Shown: in pieces, positions 1-7,684 of the stretch
Position numbering within the stretch: position 1 is the first letter of the stretch
How the letters are laid out: every line of letters begins with the position of its first letter
Source: an uncultured Acidobacteriaceae bacterium
GTDB lineage: Bacteria; Acidobacteriota; Terriglobia; Terriglobales; Acidobacteriaceae
NCBI GenBank assembly: GCA_903849645.1
Contig: CAINJJ010000041.1
Coordinates: 1-64,000 of the forward strand
DNA length: 64,000 nucleotides
Direction of reading: 5' to 3'
Notes under the pieces: generated by a model
The model's database searches: none
What the model was told of the DNA's origin: nothing
The model's input: only the letters and a program-made list of their open reading frames with translations
Made by a program: the position numbers and the translations under genes

Positions 1-87
1 CGCAGGATCATGGGCTATCGCGAACTCTGGACCCTGGAGGCGATTCTGAGCGAATCGCAGTTCGCCACTCAACAGGCAGTGGCGTAG
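1..87 (+). pseudogene. C-terminal end of a probable transposase (cut by window edge)
   Basis: The first 28 codons are open and end in TAG at 85-87. The visible peptide contains a GYRELWTLEAIL stretch that resembles the extreme C-terminus of mutator/IS256-like transposases. Only this tail is visible, so family and completeness cannot be judged. It sits about 35 bp from the 3' end of a truncated receptor gene on the other strand, which fits an insertion or deletion junction. It could instead be the end of an unrelated protein. Confidence 0.35.
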
Positions 88-121
88 TAACATCAACCCA
101 ACCGCCGTTGCCAACTATCAA

Positions 122-1318
122 CTATGCGCGGGACATCCTCCGCTGCACGCTTGCCGATGCATAATTGTTTGCAACGCCAGCACGGTTTGGCGCCGGATAG
201 AGAGCAAAGTACTGAAGAGCGATAGGATCGAGCGTGGCTTTGTCCAAAACCCCGCCGCCCACGTCGGTGAAGTCGAGGTTCTTCTCTTCCTGGAGTGTGG
301 GGACAGTGAGGAGTTTGGGCTGACCCTCCACCTGCCGGAAGCCTTCAAAGTCGGCAAAGAAGAACGTCTTGCCCTTGCGGATGGCTCCGCCAATGCTGCC
401 GCCAAACTGGTTCTGCTTCAGCGGCGGCTTGGTCCCGGGGAGAACGAAAAAGTCCTTCGCGTCCAAGTCTTCGTTGCGCAGAAACTCATAGGCCGAGCCG
501 TGGAACTCGTCCGTACCTGACTTGGTGATGATGTTGACGACCCCGCCTGACGTTCTGCCCAGCTCCGCGGTGTATTGGCCCGTCATGACATTCACTTCTG
601 CGATGGCGTCAACCGATGTGCGTACGCCGAGCAGGCCGAGCAGCCTTTCGTTGTTGTCGGTGCCGTCGAGCATGTAGTTGTTTTGCACGTCCGATTGGCC
701 GTTGACCACAAGTGCAGAGGAAGGACGAAAATCGGCTCCGCCTCCGCCGCTGGCCGCACTGTGCGAGGGGCCTTCATTCGCGCCTGGCACAATCTGAGCC
801 AATTGCACGAAGTTGCGCCCATTCAAGGGAAGTTCCTCCACCGCCTTGCTCTCAACCACCGCCTGCAGGGTCGAGTCATCAGTCTGCAGCGCCGCCGCCT
901 CCGTGGTCACCACGATCTTCTCGTTTGCCTGGCCAATCTCCAGCCGTGCGTTCACGCGAAATCGCTCACCCACAGTAAGGTCAATCCCGGACTGCACGAA
1001 CGACCTGAATCCTGCCGCATCGACGTCCACCGAGTATTGCCCCGGCTGCAATAGATTGAAGGTGAACTCTCCTTGCTCGTTGCTCTTTGCCGTGCGCTTC
1101 TCTTCGGTCCCTAGGTTCTTGACCTCAACGCTGGCGTTGGGAATCACTCCTCCGGTCGCGTCCACTACCGTGCCGACAATATCTCCGGTTACTTGTTGCG
1201 CCCTTACGGGGCTCGCACACCATGTCAAAATGCAAAAGATCGAAATCACGAGAGTCGTGTGCAGCCAACAATATGAGCTGCGCTCCCTGAACCTGCTGCA
1301 TATATTCGTCAACGCCAT
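122..1318 (-). pseudogene. Truncated Oar-like TonB-dependent receptor
   Basis: The product starts with a signal peptide ending near VRAQQ. A carboxypeptidase-regulatory-like beta-sandwich (GTVVDATGG onward) and a TonB plug domain (LPLNGRNFVQL, NGQSDVQNNYMLDGTDN, GGVVNIITKSGTDEFHG) follow. The family is normally about 1000-1200 residues; this one stops after about 398. After PNRAGVANNY it runs into unrelated residues and a stop, so nearly all of the beta-barrel is missing. The start is placed at ATG 1318 because GGAGG lies 7 bp upstream; a TTG 21 bp further up is in frame but unsupported. The break coincides with the transposase tail at 1-87. The product cannot form an outer-membrane barrel and is probably inactive. 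Confidence 0.85.
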
Positions 1319-1596
1319 GCTTCGTCCTCCAACAATCAATCCCGTACCATGAACAACTCAGTTCGACTGCCATCTGACTTCAGACAGAACCACGCTAAAT
1401 GGATGAACTGAAGAACTCCTTAAGAAGGCTGATTTCCCTCCCATCTTGCCGCTTTCGGATACGTCTGTTCGGGTTGACGTCGTTGATGCAGAAGCCTGTT
1501 GGGGATGATAGGACACAATCGAGCTTGAGGTCGCTGTCCCCCGCGTCTTTCATTTAACTTTAAGGTTGGCGCGCCACTCTGGAGGTGGTTGACGTG

Positions 1597-2265
1597 ATGC
1601 AACTCCTGCTTGTTGAAGACGATCGTGATGTTGCGGAGTACGTTCGCAAGGGCCTTGAAGAAGAAGGCTACGCAGTAAAGGTCTGCTTCGACGGGGCTTC
1701 GGGCTTGAGAGCCGCGGAACTCACGGCTTTCGACATCATCGTGCTCGACATAATGCTTCCTCACATGGATGGCCTGGAAGTCACCAAGCGGCTGCGTTTG
1801 GAGAAGGTTCGCACTCCAATCCTCTTGCTTACAGGCAGAGACTCACCACAGGACATCGTACGAGGTCTGGACGCAGGAGCCGACGACTACCTCACCAAGC
1901 CCTTCTCCTTCGATGTACTCCTGGCCAGGATTCGCGCCCGCACTCGGATCAACATGGATGCCAAGTCTGCAATTCGCTATGCGGACCTGACTCTCGACAC
2001 AGCCAGGCATGAGGTTTGGCGTGGAGACCGGCTCCTCAACCTCACGCGAACCGAGTTTTCGCTTCTGGAATGCTTGTTGCGTGCAGCGGGCCGGGTGGCG
2101 ACGCGCGACCACCTGGTCGATGTGGTATGGGGCGAGCGTGGCGCCAGCGACAACAATCTTGACGTTTTCATGCAGTTTTTGCGACGCAAGGTCGACTCGC
2201 CCGGAAGCAAGAAACTGATCCACACGGAACGTGGGCTTGGCTACAGCCTTAGAGACTCTGCATGA
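1597..2265 (+). CDS. OmpR/PhoB-family response regulator
   Basis: This is a 222-residue two-component regulator. The receiver domain has the acidic pair in LLVEDD, the phospho-acceptor Asp51 in VLDIMLP, and the conserved lysine in LTKPFSF near residue 101. A winged-helix DNA-binding domain follows (NLTRTEFSLLECLLRAAG). ATG 1597 is chosen because GGAGG sits at 1581-1585; GTG codons at 1585 and 1594 are in frame but fit the receiver start less well. The stop overlaps the start of the kinase gene (ATGA), so the two are translationally coupled and should act as a pair. The target genes and signal are not evident. The truncated receptor lies on the other strand upstream. Confidence 0.93.
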   Translation: MQLLLVEDDRDVAEYVRKGLEEEGYAVKVCFDGASGLRAAELTAFDIIVLDIMLPHMDGLEVTKRLRLEKVRTPILLLTGRDSPQDIVRGLDAGADDYLTKPFSFDVLLARIRARTRINMDAKSAIRYADLTLDTARHEVWRGDRLLNLTRTEFSLLECLLRAAGRVATRDHLVDVVWGERGASDNNLDVFMQFLRRKVDSPGSKKLIHTERGLGYSLRDSA

Positions 2266-3674
2266 TTCACGTTTTCTCGATCCGCTTCCGCATTGCCGCG
2301 TGGTATTTCCTCAGCGCGGCCCCAATCTTGATCGTCCTCGCGGTGGGCAGCTGGTTCGCCATGAGAGCCAGCATGTACCAGGGCATCGACGAGGAACTGT
2401 TCCGCCGCACTCTGGGAGTTGAACAGTTCTTCCAGACACGCGGCGACAACTCCATACCTGAGTTGCAAAGAGAGCTCACAAATGGCCCGGACCTTCCTCT
2501 GGGTGGAGGGCTCTTTCAGGTCTTCGATGCGGAAGGAAGTCTTCTCTTTGAGTCGCCCGCAATTGCCCGGCACAACGCTTCACACCCTGGGCGCCATTCT
2601 CCGGGTGAAAAACCTGTCTACAGGAACTCGGGACCGAGCGGCCCGAGAGTGAGGCTGGGAGCGCGATCTACGGCAATCAACGGGAAGGTCATTACTATTC
2701 AGGTCGCCGAGCCCCTGCGCAGCTTCGACGAGTCACTGACTGACTTTGCCCATGTGCTTTACCTTGCCATTCCGATCCTGCTCCTCGCCATTGCTGCGGC
2801 AGGATTCTGGCTCGGTGGCCGCGCTATGGCTCCAGTCGAGAGGATCATTCTGGAAGCAAATGCGATCGGCGCGAACAATCTGACCGCTCGAATTTCTGTA
2901 CCCAAGCCCAGAGACGAGTTGCGTACTCTCTCTGAAACTCTCAACGCCATGCTGGAGAGGATTGAAAGCTCTGTCAACCGCCTCGGGCAGTTCACCGCTG
3001 ACGCATCCCATGAGTTGCGTGCGCCTCTGACGCTGATTCAAACAGCCGCCGAGTACACCCTCCGCCGTGAACGAAGCCGCGAAGAGCATTTGGAAGCTTT
3101 ACGGAAGATACTCTACGAAACAAAAAGAACTTCGGCGCTGGTTGATCGTCTTCTCGAACTTGCCAGAGCTGACTCCGGGAAAAGCCAGTTGCATTTGATG
3201 CCGATGGATCTGGCGGAACTGCTCAACGAAATGGCAGAGAGTGGTGCGTCTCTGGCTCGAAAAAAGCAGATTCAATTCACCGCGCATCTTGACACTGTTC
3301 CAGTTCAAATCCTTGCGGATGATTCTTCACTCCGCGAGGTCTTCATCATCCTCATTGACAATGCCGTCAAATACACTGCCAGGAAAGGGTCGATCTCGCT
3401 TCGCCTCTCAATGGACGCCGCGTTCGCAATGGTTGAGGTGGCTGATACAGGCGTCGGAATTGTGAGTGACGATCTCCCACGCGTCTTTGACCGGTTCTGG
3501 CGCGCCGATAAAGTCCGATCGAGAGAGATGGGCGGAACCGGACTCGGGCTATCCATTGCGAAATGGATCGTTGATCAGAGCGGCGGGGTAATCACCGTCG
3601 CATCCGAGTTCGGCGTCGGATCGAACTTCACGGTGAAACTGCCGCTTCTGAGCCAGGCATCCCGCAGAAACTAG
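2262..3674 (+). CDS. Membrane sensor histidine kinase
   Basis: A 470-residue kinase with a first membrane segment at about 12-34, an extracytoplasmic sensor region to about 163, and a second membrane segment at about 164-188. A HAMP linker follows, then a HisKA domain with the phospho-accepting His250 in SHELRAPLT, and a HATPase domain (N box DNAVKYT, G1 DTGVGI, F box FDRFW, G2 GGTGLGLSI). All catalytic boxes are present. It overlaps the regulator gene by 4 bp and is its cognate kinase. The architecture resembles CusS/QseC-type heavy-metal or envelope sensors, but the sensor region is too divergent to name a ligand. Confidence 0.93.
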   Translation: MIHVFSIRFRIAAWYFLSAAPILIVLAVGSWFAMRASMYQGIDEELFRRTLGVEQFFQTRGDNSIPELQRELTNGPDLPLGGGLFQVFDAEGSLLFESPAIARHNASHPGRHSPGEKPVYRNSGPSGPRVRLGARSTAINGKVITIQVAEPLRSFDESLTDFAHVLYLAIPILLLAIAAAGFWLGGRAMAPVERIILEANAIGANNLTARISVPKPRDELRTLSETLNAMLERIESSVNRLGQFTADASHELRAPLTLIQTAAEYTLRRERSREEHLEALRKILYETKRTSALVDRLLELARADSGKSQLHLMPMDLAELLNEMAESGASLARKKQIQFTAHLDTVPVQILADDSSLREVFIILIDNAVKYTARKGSISLRLSMDAAFAMVEVADTGVGIVSDDLPRVFDRFWRADKVRSREMGGTGLGLSIAKWIVDQSGGVITVASEFGVGSNFTVKLPLLSQASRRN

Positions 3675-3878
3675 CGGCAATACTTTTGGAAGTAGTGGAT
3701 GATAATGGAGCTGATCGGAAAGCTCGCTGGCCGACAAAGACTTCTTGATTGCGGCATCGGAAAGTGGCATATTTACTTCCTCGAAGGCAATATATACCCG
3801 TTTTCACTTTCCATATACCCAAACGTATACCCAAAACTCTTCGGCTTGCCTTGGACGGCACTGGACGCCGAAAGAACG

Positions 3879-3903
3879 TAAACCCACGATTTTATGGGGT
3901 TTA
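3879..3903. repeat. Small inverted repeat next to tRNA-Ser
   Basis: TAAACCC (3879-3885) and GGGTTTA (3897-3903) form perfect 7-bp arms around an 11-nt loop. It lies in the 272-bp space between the kinase gene and tRNA-Ser, which shows no convincing coding sequence and is AT-richer than its surroundings. It could be a weak terminator or the scar of an element that used the tRNA 3' end. Confidence 0.4.
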
Positions 3904-3946
3904 TCTTCGCTTCTTGGATTGTATCGGAAGCCTTCGGAAGGGGCCA

Positions 3947-4039
3947 TGGCGGAGAGAGGGGGATTCGAACCCCCGATAGAGCTTTTGACCCTATAACGGT
4001 TTAGCAAACCGCCGCCTTCAGCCGCTCGGCCATCTCTCC
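3947..4039 (-). tRNA. tRNA-Ser (anticodon GCT)
   Basis: The reverse strand reads a complete class II tRNA. The acceptor GGAGAGA pairs with TCTCTCC; the anticodon stem CGGT/ACCG encloses the loop TTGCTAA (anticodon GCT, reading AGC/AGU); there is a long variable arm and a T arm with GGTTCGAATCC. Discriminator G is followed by an encoded CCA (3949-3947). The length including CCA is 93 nt. Confidence 0.95.
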
Positions 4040-4052
4040 GGGTCTCATGGGG

Positions 4053-4058
4053 ATTATA
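4053..4058 (-). promoter_or_regulatory. -10 box for tRNA-Ser
   Basis: Reading the minus strand, a perfect TATAAT ends 13 bp before the tRNA 5' end, a normal distance for transcription start at or just before the gene. No good -35 hexamer is seen at the right spacing, so this is only half of a promoter call. Confidence 0.45.
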
Positions 4059-4356
4059 CCGGAAGTTCCGGTTCCCCGGCTTTCGAACGCAATTTCTCCG
4101 CGTTTCCTGCCATTCTCCGGAGCCGCGAACAGACTGAAGCGGGCATGCTTGGGCGCCGTTGGCTCAAGGCCAATCGTTGGCCCGTTCCAACGTGTTGATC
4201 TGCTGCGACTTTCCAACCCAGAAACTGCCCTGAAAACGGCCAATTTTCGCGACCCGAAAAACACGCTCCCACCCGCGCCAGACGCGGGGGCGGCGCTCTC
4301 TGGAAAAATCCGTTTCCATTCGCACTTTTCCCTTTCTGAGGGGGGCAAATGTTGAT
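4059..4356. other. Non-coding gap between tRNA-Ser and the permease gene
   Basis: No open frame here looks like a protein. The only element worth noting is the purine-rich run GAGGGGGG just before the permease start, which acts as its ribosome binding site. A permease promoter must lie here but was not identified. Confidence 0.5.
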
Positions 4357-5718
4357 ATGTTCACACGTATGCACTTCACCCTCAAACCGGCCCGGCGGAA
4401 GATGCGTTTTCTGCCGCTGATCGCCGCCACCTACTTCATGGTGTCGGGCGGTCCCTACGGCATTGAGGACATTCTCGGCGGGGCCGGATTTGCCAAGGCT
4501 ATCGTCATTTTGCTGGTGCTGCCGTTTCTGTGGTGCCTGCCCACGGCTCTCATGATTGGCGAGCTCGCGGCGGCTCTCCCGGCCGAGGGCGGGTTCTATA
4601 TGTGGGTGCGCAGGGCGCTGGGGCCATTCTGGGGCTACCAGGAGGGTTGGCTCTCGCTCTCCGCCAGCATCTTTGACATGGCCATCTACCCGGCCATCTT
4701 TGTGCTCTACCTGGGCAAGTTCTGGCCGGCGGCCACCGCAGGCTGGTATGGCTATGGCTGGTCGCTGGGCGTGGTGGTGCTCTGCTGCCTGTGGAACCTC
4801 CGCGGCGCGCCGGCGGTGGGCGAGGACTCCGTGCTGCTGTTTGCCGTGCTGCTGGCGCCGTTTGCCATCTTCGTCGTTCTGGGCCTCTGGCATGGCTTCG
4901 CCACCCACCCGGCCGTGCAGTGGAGCCAGCCCGCCAGCGAGGGCGCTCTCTCTACGGCCATCCTGGTGGCCATGTGGAACTACATGGGCTGGGACAACGC
5001 CTCCACCGTGGCCCAGGAGGTGGAGAATCCCCAGCGCAACTACCCGCGGGCGATGATTGCCGCCACCATCCTGGTGGCCGTCACCTACGTGCTGCCCCTG
5101 GCGGCCATGGCCATGAGCGGCATGTCCGTGGCCAGCTTTGCCACCGGCGACTGGATGACCGCGGCCCGCTCCCTTGGAGGCCCGCTGCTGGGCCTGGCCG
5201 TAGTAGCAGGCGGGGCCGTTACCGGCATCGGCATGTTCAACGCACTGGTGATGAGCTACACCCGCCTGCCCATGGCCATGGCGCAGGACGGTATGCTGCC
5301 CCACGCCCTGGCCCGGCGCAACAGCCGCGGCGTTCCCTGGGTCTCTGTGCTGCTCTGCGGGCTGGCCTGGGCGCTGGCCCTCAAGCTGCCCTTTGAGCGC
5401 CTCATCTCCATCGACCTTATTCTCTACGGCTCCAGCCTGCTTCTGGAGTTCGTGGCGCTCATCGTGCTGCGCCTCCGCGAGCCCAGGCTGCCCAGGCCCT
5501 TCAAGGCCGGCAATCTGGCCTTCGCCTGTTCGCTCGGTGTGGGGCCGGCGGTGCTCATCGGCTATGCGCTCTATGCCTCGCGCGCGGAGAAGCTGATGGG
5601 CACCACCTCGGCCCTGCTGTTTGCCCTGGTGGTGGCGCTGCTGGGGCCGTTCTTCTACTGGTTCACCGCCGCGCCACGGGCCCGCCGCCGCCTGGCTGCC
5701 GCGCAGGCCGCGGACTAG
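4357..5718 (+). CDS. APC-family amino-acid permease
   Basis: A 453-residue polytopic inner-membrane protein with about 12 hydrophobic segments. The first helix carries the APC-type glycine signature (MVSGGPYGIEDI), and the family motif after helix 2 is clear (GELAAALPAEGGFYMWVRR). The helix 6 region holds the WNYMGWDNAS segment typical of amino-acid/polyamine:cation or glutamate:GABA-type carriers. The C-terminal tail is short and basic. It most likely imports an amino acid or amine by proton symport or exchange; the substrate cannot be read from the sequence. It converges on the pyrophosphatase gene with only 12 bp between their ends. Confidence 0.88.
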   Translation: MFTRMHFTLKPARRKMRFLPLIAATYFMVSGGPYGIEDILGGAGFAKAIVILLVLPFLWCLPTALMIGELAAALPAEGGFYMWVRRALGPFWGYQEGWLSLSASIFDMAIYPAIFVLYLGKFWPAATAGWYGYGWSLGVVVLCCLWNLRGAPAVGEDSVLLFAVLLAPFAIFVVLGLWHGFATHPAVQWSQPASEGALSTAILVAMWNYMGWDNASTVAQEVENPQRNYPRAMIAATILVAVTYVLPLAAMAMSGMSVASFATGDWMTAARSLGGPLLGLAVVAGGAVTGIGMFNALVMSYTRLPMAMAQDGMLPHALARRNSRGVPWVSVLLCGLAWALALKLPFERLISIDLILYGSSLLLEFVALIVLRLREPRLPRPFKAGNLAFACSLGVGPAVLIGYALYASRAEKLMGTTSALLFALVVALLGPFFYWFTAAPRARRRLAAAQAAD

Positions 5719-5730
5719 GGCCGCACTGCT

Positions 5731-6270
5731 TTAAGCCCCCTGCTTGGCCTTGTTCTCCTCAAACTGCTTGACAGAGCGCAACACCTGGTCGCGGGCATAC
5801 GCCGCATCGTGCCATCCCTTGATCTCCACCCGCTTGCCTTCCAGATCCTTGTAGATCGAGAAAAAGTGGGTAATCTCCTTCAGCATGTGCGGATAGATGT
5901 CCGTGTAGTTCCACACATTGTTGTAGCGGGGGTTGTTCTTGCCCACCGCCAGCACCTTCTCGTCCAGCACGCCCTGGTCCAGCATCTCCAGCAGGCCGAT
6001 GGGCCGCACCTCCTGCACGCACCCCGGAAAGCTCGGTCCCGGCACCAGCACCAGCACGTCCAGCGGGTCGCCGTCGTCGCTCAGCGTCGAAGGAATAAAG
6101 CCATAGTCGCCCGGATAATGGACCGGGGAGTGCAGGTTGCGGTCGAGCTTGAAGACATGCAGTTGCTTGTCATACTCGAACTTGTTGGTACCGTCCTTGG
6201 GGATCTCGATGACCGTCCGAAAAACCTCCGGGCAACGATCGCCGACCGGCAACTCCAGATAATTTGGCAT
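5731..6270 (-). CDS. ppa: Inorganic pyrophosphatase (family I)
   Basis: A soluble 179-residue enzyme that hydrolyses pyrophosphate to two phosphates and so pulls biosynthetic reactions forward. The family signature is intact: DDGDPLDVLVL, with Asp66, Asp68 and Asp71 as metal ligands. The KFEYD and YPGDYGFIP motifs and the C-terminal KGW segment are also present. Length matches bacterial hexameric enzymes. It is transcribed alone, divergently from purS. Confidence 0.96.
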   Translation of the reverse strand: MPNYLELPVGDRCPEVFRTVIEIPKDGTNKFEYDKQLHVFKLDRNLHSPVHYPGDYGFIPSTLSDDGDPLDVLVLVPGPSFPGCVQEVRPIGLLEMLDQGVLDEKVLAVGKNNPRYNNVWNYTDIYPHMLKEITHFFSIYKDLEGKRVEIKGWHDAAYARDQVLRSVKQFEENKAKQGA

Positions 6271-6330
6271 CTCTCCTGCTTCTCCGCCGCGGGGCTGGAT
6301 TCGGCATGGAATGCGCCGAGCTTTTCCGCC

Positions 6331-6358
6331 CTGACCGGCCGTCTCGTTCCACTATAAT
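6331..6358 (+). promoter_or_regulatory. sigma70-type promoter of purS
   Basis: CTGACC (6331-6336) and a perfect TATAAT (6353-6358) are separated by 16 bp. Transcription would begin at about 6364-6367, essentially at the purS start codon at 6367, and no Shine-Dalgarno sequence precedes that codon. This suggests a leaderless message. Confidence 0.6.
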
Positions 6359-6366
6359 CACGGATA

Positions 6367-6609
6367 ATGAAGGCGCATGTCTATGTCACGTTGAAAACGT
6401 CGGTCCTTGACCCCCAGGGCCAGACCATCCACAACGCCCTGCGCAAGATTGGGTACACCGATGTTGCCGCCGTTCGGCAGGGCAAGTACTTCGCGCTCAC
6501 GCTGGCCGACGGGCTCTCTCCCGAGGCCGCCCAGGCCCAGGTCGAGCGCATCGCCCGCGAGGTGCTCACCAACCCCGTGATCGAAGAGTTCACCTACCGC
6601 ATCGAATAG
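6367..6609 (+). CDS. purS: Phosphoribosylformylglycinamidine synthase subunit PurS
   Basis: An 80-residue protein with the PurS pattern: an N-terminal strand (AHVYVTLKTSVLDPQG), a conserved GQTI.NAL helix and a C-terminal helix/strand (NPVIEEFTYRIE). With PurQ and PurL it forms the complex that converts FGAR to FGAM in purine synthesis, moving ammonia between the glutaminase and synthase subunits. purQ and purL are not in this window, so the gene is separated from its partners. The start at 6367 follows directly after the promoter. Confidence 0.92.
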   Translation: MKAHVYVTLKTSVLDPQGQTIHNALRKIGYTDVAAVRQGKYFALTLADGLSPEAAQAQVERIAREVLTNPVIEEFTYRIE

Positions 6610-6785
6610 CTGGAAAGACAGGCCCGGCTCCCATGACGCGCAACCGCCCCGCGCGCACCCCGCCTGCTCTCCTTCCCCAGCCTCAGCCCCCCGCCCTTCG
6701 CTCTCTCCCAGCGCCCGTTTGACCGCCTTCGCCTCGCTCGCATACGCTGCCCTTGAACCATCCCCACTTTGAAGGCAGGTCAGGA

Positions 6786-7319
6786 TTGATTTATCTCTGC
6801 GAACGTGAGATCGGCTTCGATACAAACGAAATTGGCTTTCCCTCCGTCCTCGGTTGCCGCGCCATCGTCCTCGCCACCGGCGGCGGCCTGTTCGGCTTTC
6901 ACCTAAACGGCGTTCTGAGCGACGCCAAGAAAACCGCATTCGTCAACTTCATCACCAACCACGGCCAGGGAAACCCAAAGAGAACACTCTACGCCGCATC
7001 CACGGGCCTCGGACTCGCCGCGGATCACGCCGAGCTCCGGGCCATCGCCGCCGACCTCCATTACGCTGGATCCATCTATTGGGGCAATCTCTCCACCATC
7101 AGCCCAGGCTCGGTCTATGCGCACTTTCAGGGCGTCAATTTCACCACCTGCGGCATCACGGGGCGGGCCTGGAGCGACGCGGCCGACAACATCCCCGCCA
7201 ACAAGGGCCCCTATGTCGCGGGCGCCAATCGCGCCATCGCCAACGGCGCGGCCAACGGCCAGATGTTCATCAACGCCAGCACCGTGGGCCTGCGCGGCGT
7301 GTATCCCGCGGCAATCTAG
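6786..7319 (+). CDS. Uncharacterised protein
   Basis: About 177 residues with a globular, cytoplasmic look, no signal peptide and no membrane segment. I do not recognise a family. Notable stretches are GFPSVLGCRAIVLATGGGL, a Gly/Ala-rich C-terminal half with AGANRAIANGAANG, and one Cys late in the protein (TTCGITGRAW). TTG 6786 is preferred because a purine-rich AAGGCAGG lies just upstream; an in-frame TTG at 6753 is also possible. There is no ATG near the start. The 140-bp space after purS could allow read-through, so co-transcription with purS is possible but not shown. Confidence 0.55.
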   Translation: MIYLCEREIGFDTNEIGFPSVLGCRAIVLATGGGLFGFHLNGVLSDAKKTAFVNFITNHGQGNPKRTLYAASTGLGLAADHAELRAIAADLHYAGSIYWGNLSTISPGSVYAHFQGVNFTTCGITGRAWSDAADNIPANKGPYVAGANRAIANGAANGQMFINASTVGLRGVYPAAI

Positions 7320-7439
7320 CGGCCTCGATCGAGAGTCTGATGTGGCCGGGTGGCCCGGCCTTGTCCCAGTGGCCATCCTGCATCCCAGCCCAATCGAGTC
7401 TGCCAATCTGCTAGCATCCCCATTGGAGACCTTTCCAGC

Positions 7440-7664
7440 ATGGACGCTCTTACCTCCGCGGGCCTCGGCGCCCGCCGCAATGAAGACATCGCCCTTGACC
7501 TGCTCAAGTTCGTCGCCGCCACAGCCGGCGTCGGTCGCACTGCCGCTCCCTCCACCGGCTTCAGCGGAGCCTCCGCTCCCAAGCCCGAGGAGCACGTAAC
7601 CCAGTTGCTCGAGCTCTACAGCCGCTGCCTGGAAGCGGTTGAAGGCAAGGGAGCCGGAAAATAG
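7440..7664 (+). CDS. Small uncharacterised protein
   Basis: A 74-residue ORF starting at ATG 7440 with GGAG about 12 bp upstream. It is mostly helical, with LDLLKFVAATAGVG in the first half and a C-terminal helix (QLLELYSRCLEAVEG) separated by a Ser/Pro/Gly linker. No signal peptide or membrane segment is visible. It ends 20 bp before the oxidoreductase gene and is probably co-transcribed with it. I recall similar small proteins in acidobacteria but cannot verify this, and I assign no function. Confidence 0.55.
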   Translation: MDALTSAGLGARRNEDIALDLLKFVAATAGVGRTAAPSTGFSGASAPKPEEHVTQLLELYSRCLEAVEGKGAGK

Positions 7665-7684
7665 CTGGCCAGCCCATTCTCCGC

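Noticed and set aside
3699..3996. Short plus-strand frames before tRNA-Ser, considered as an integrase remnant
   Set aside because: No integrase motif could be recognised; the frames run into the tRNA gene itself.
4047..4355. Possible small gene upstream of the permease
   Set aside because: Composition is not protein-like and no ribosome binding site precedes it.
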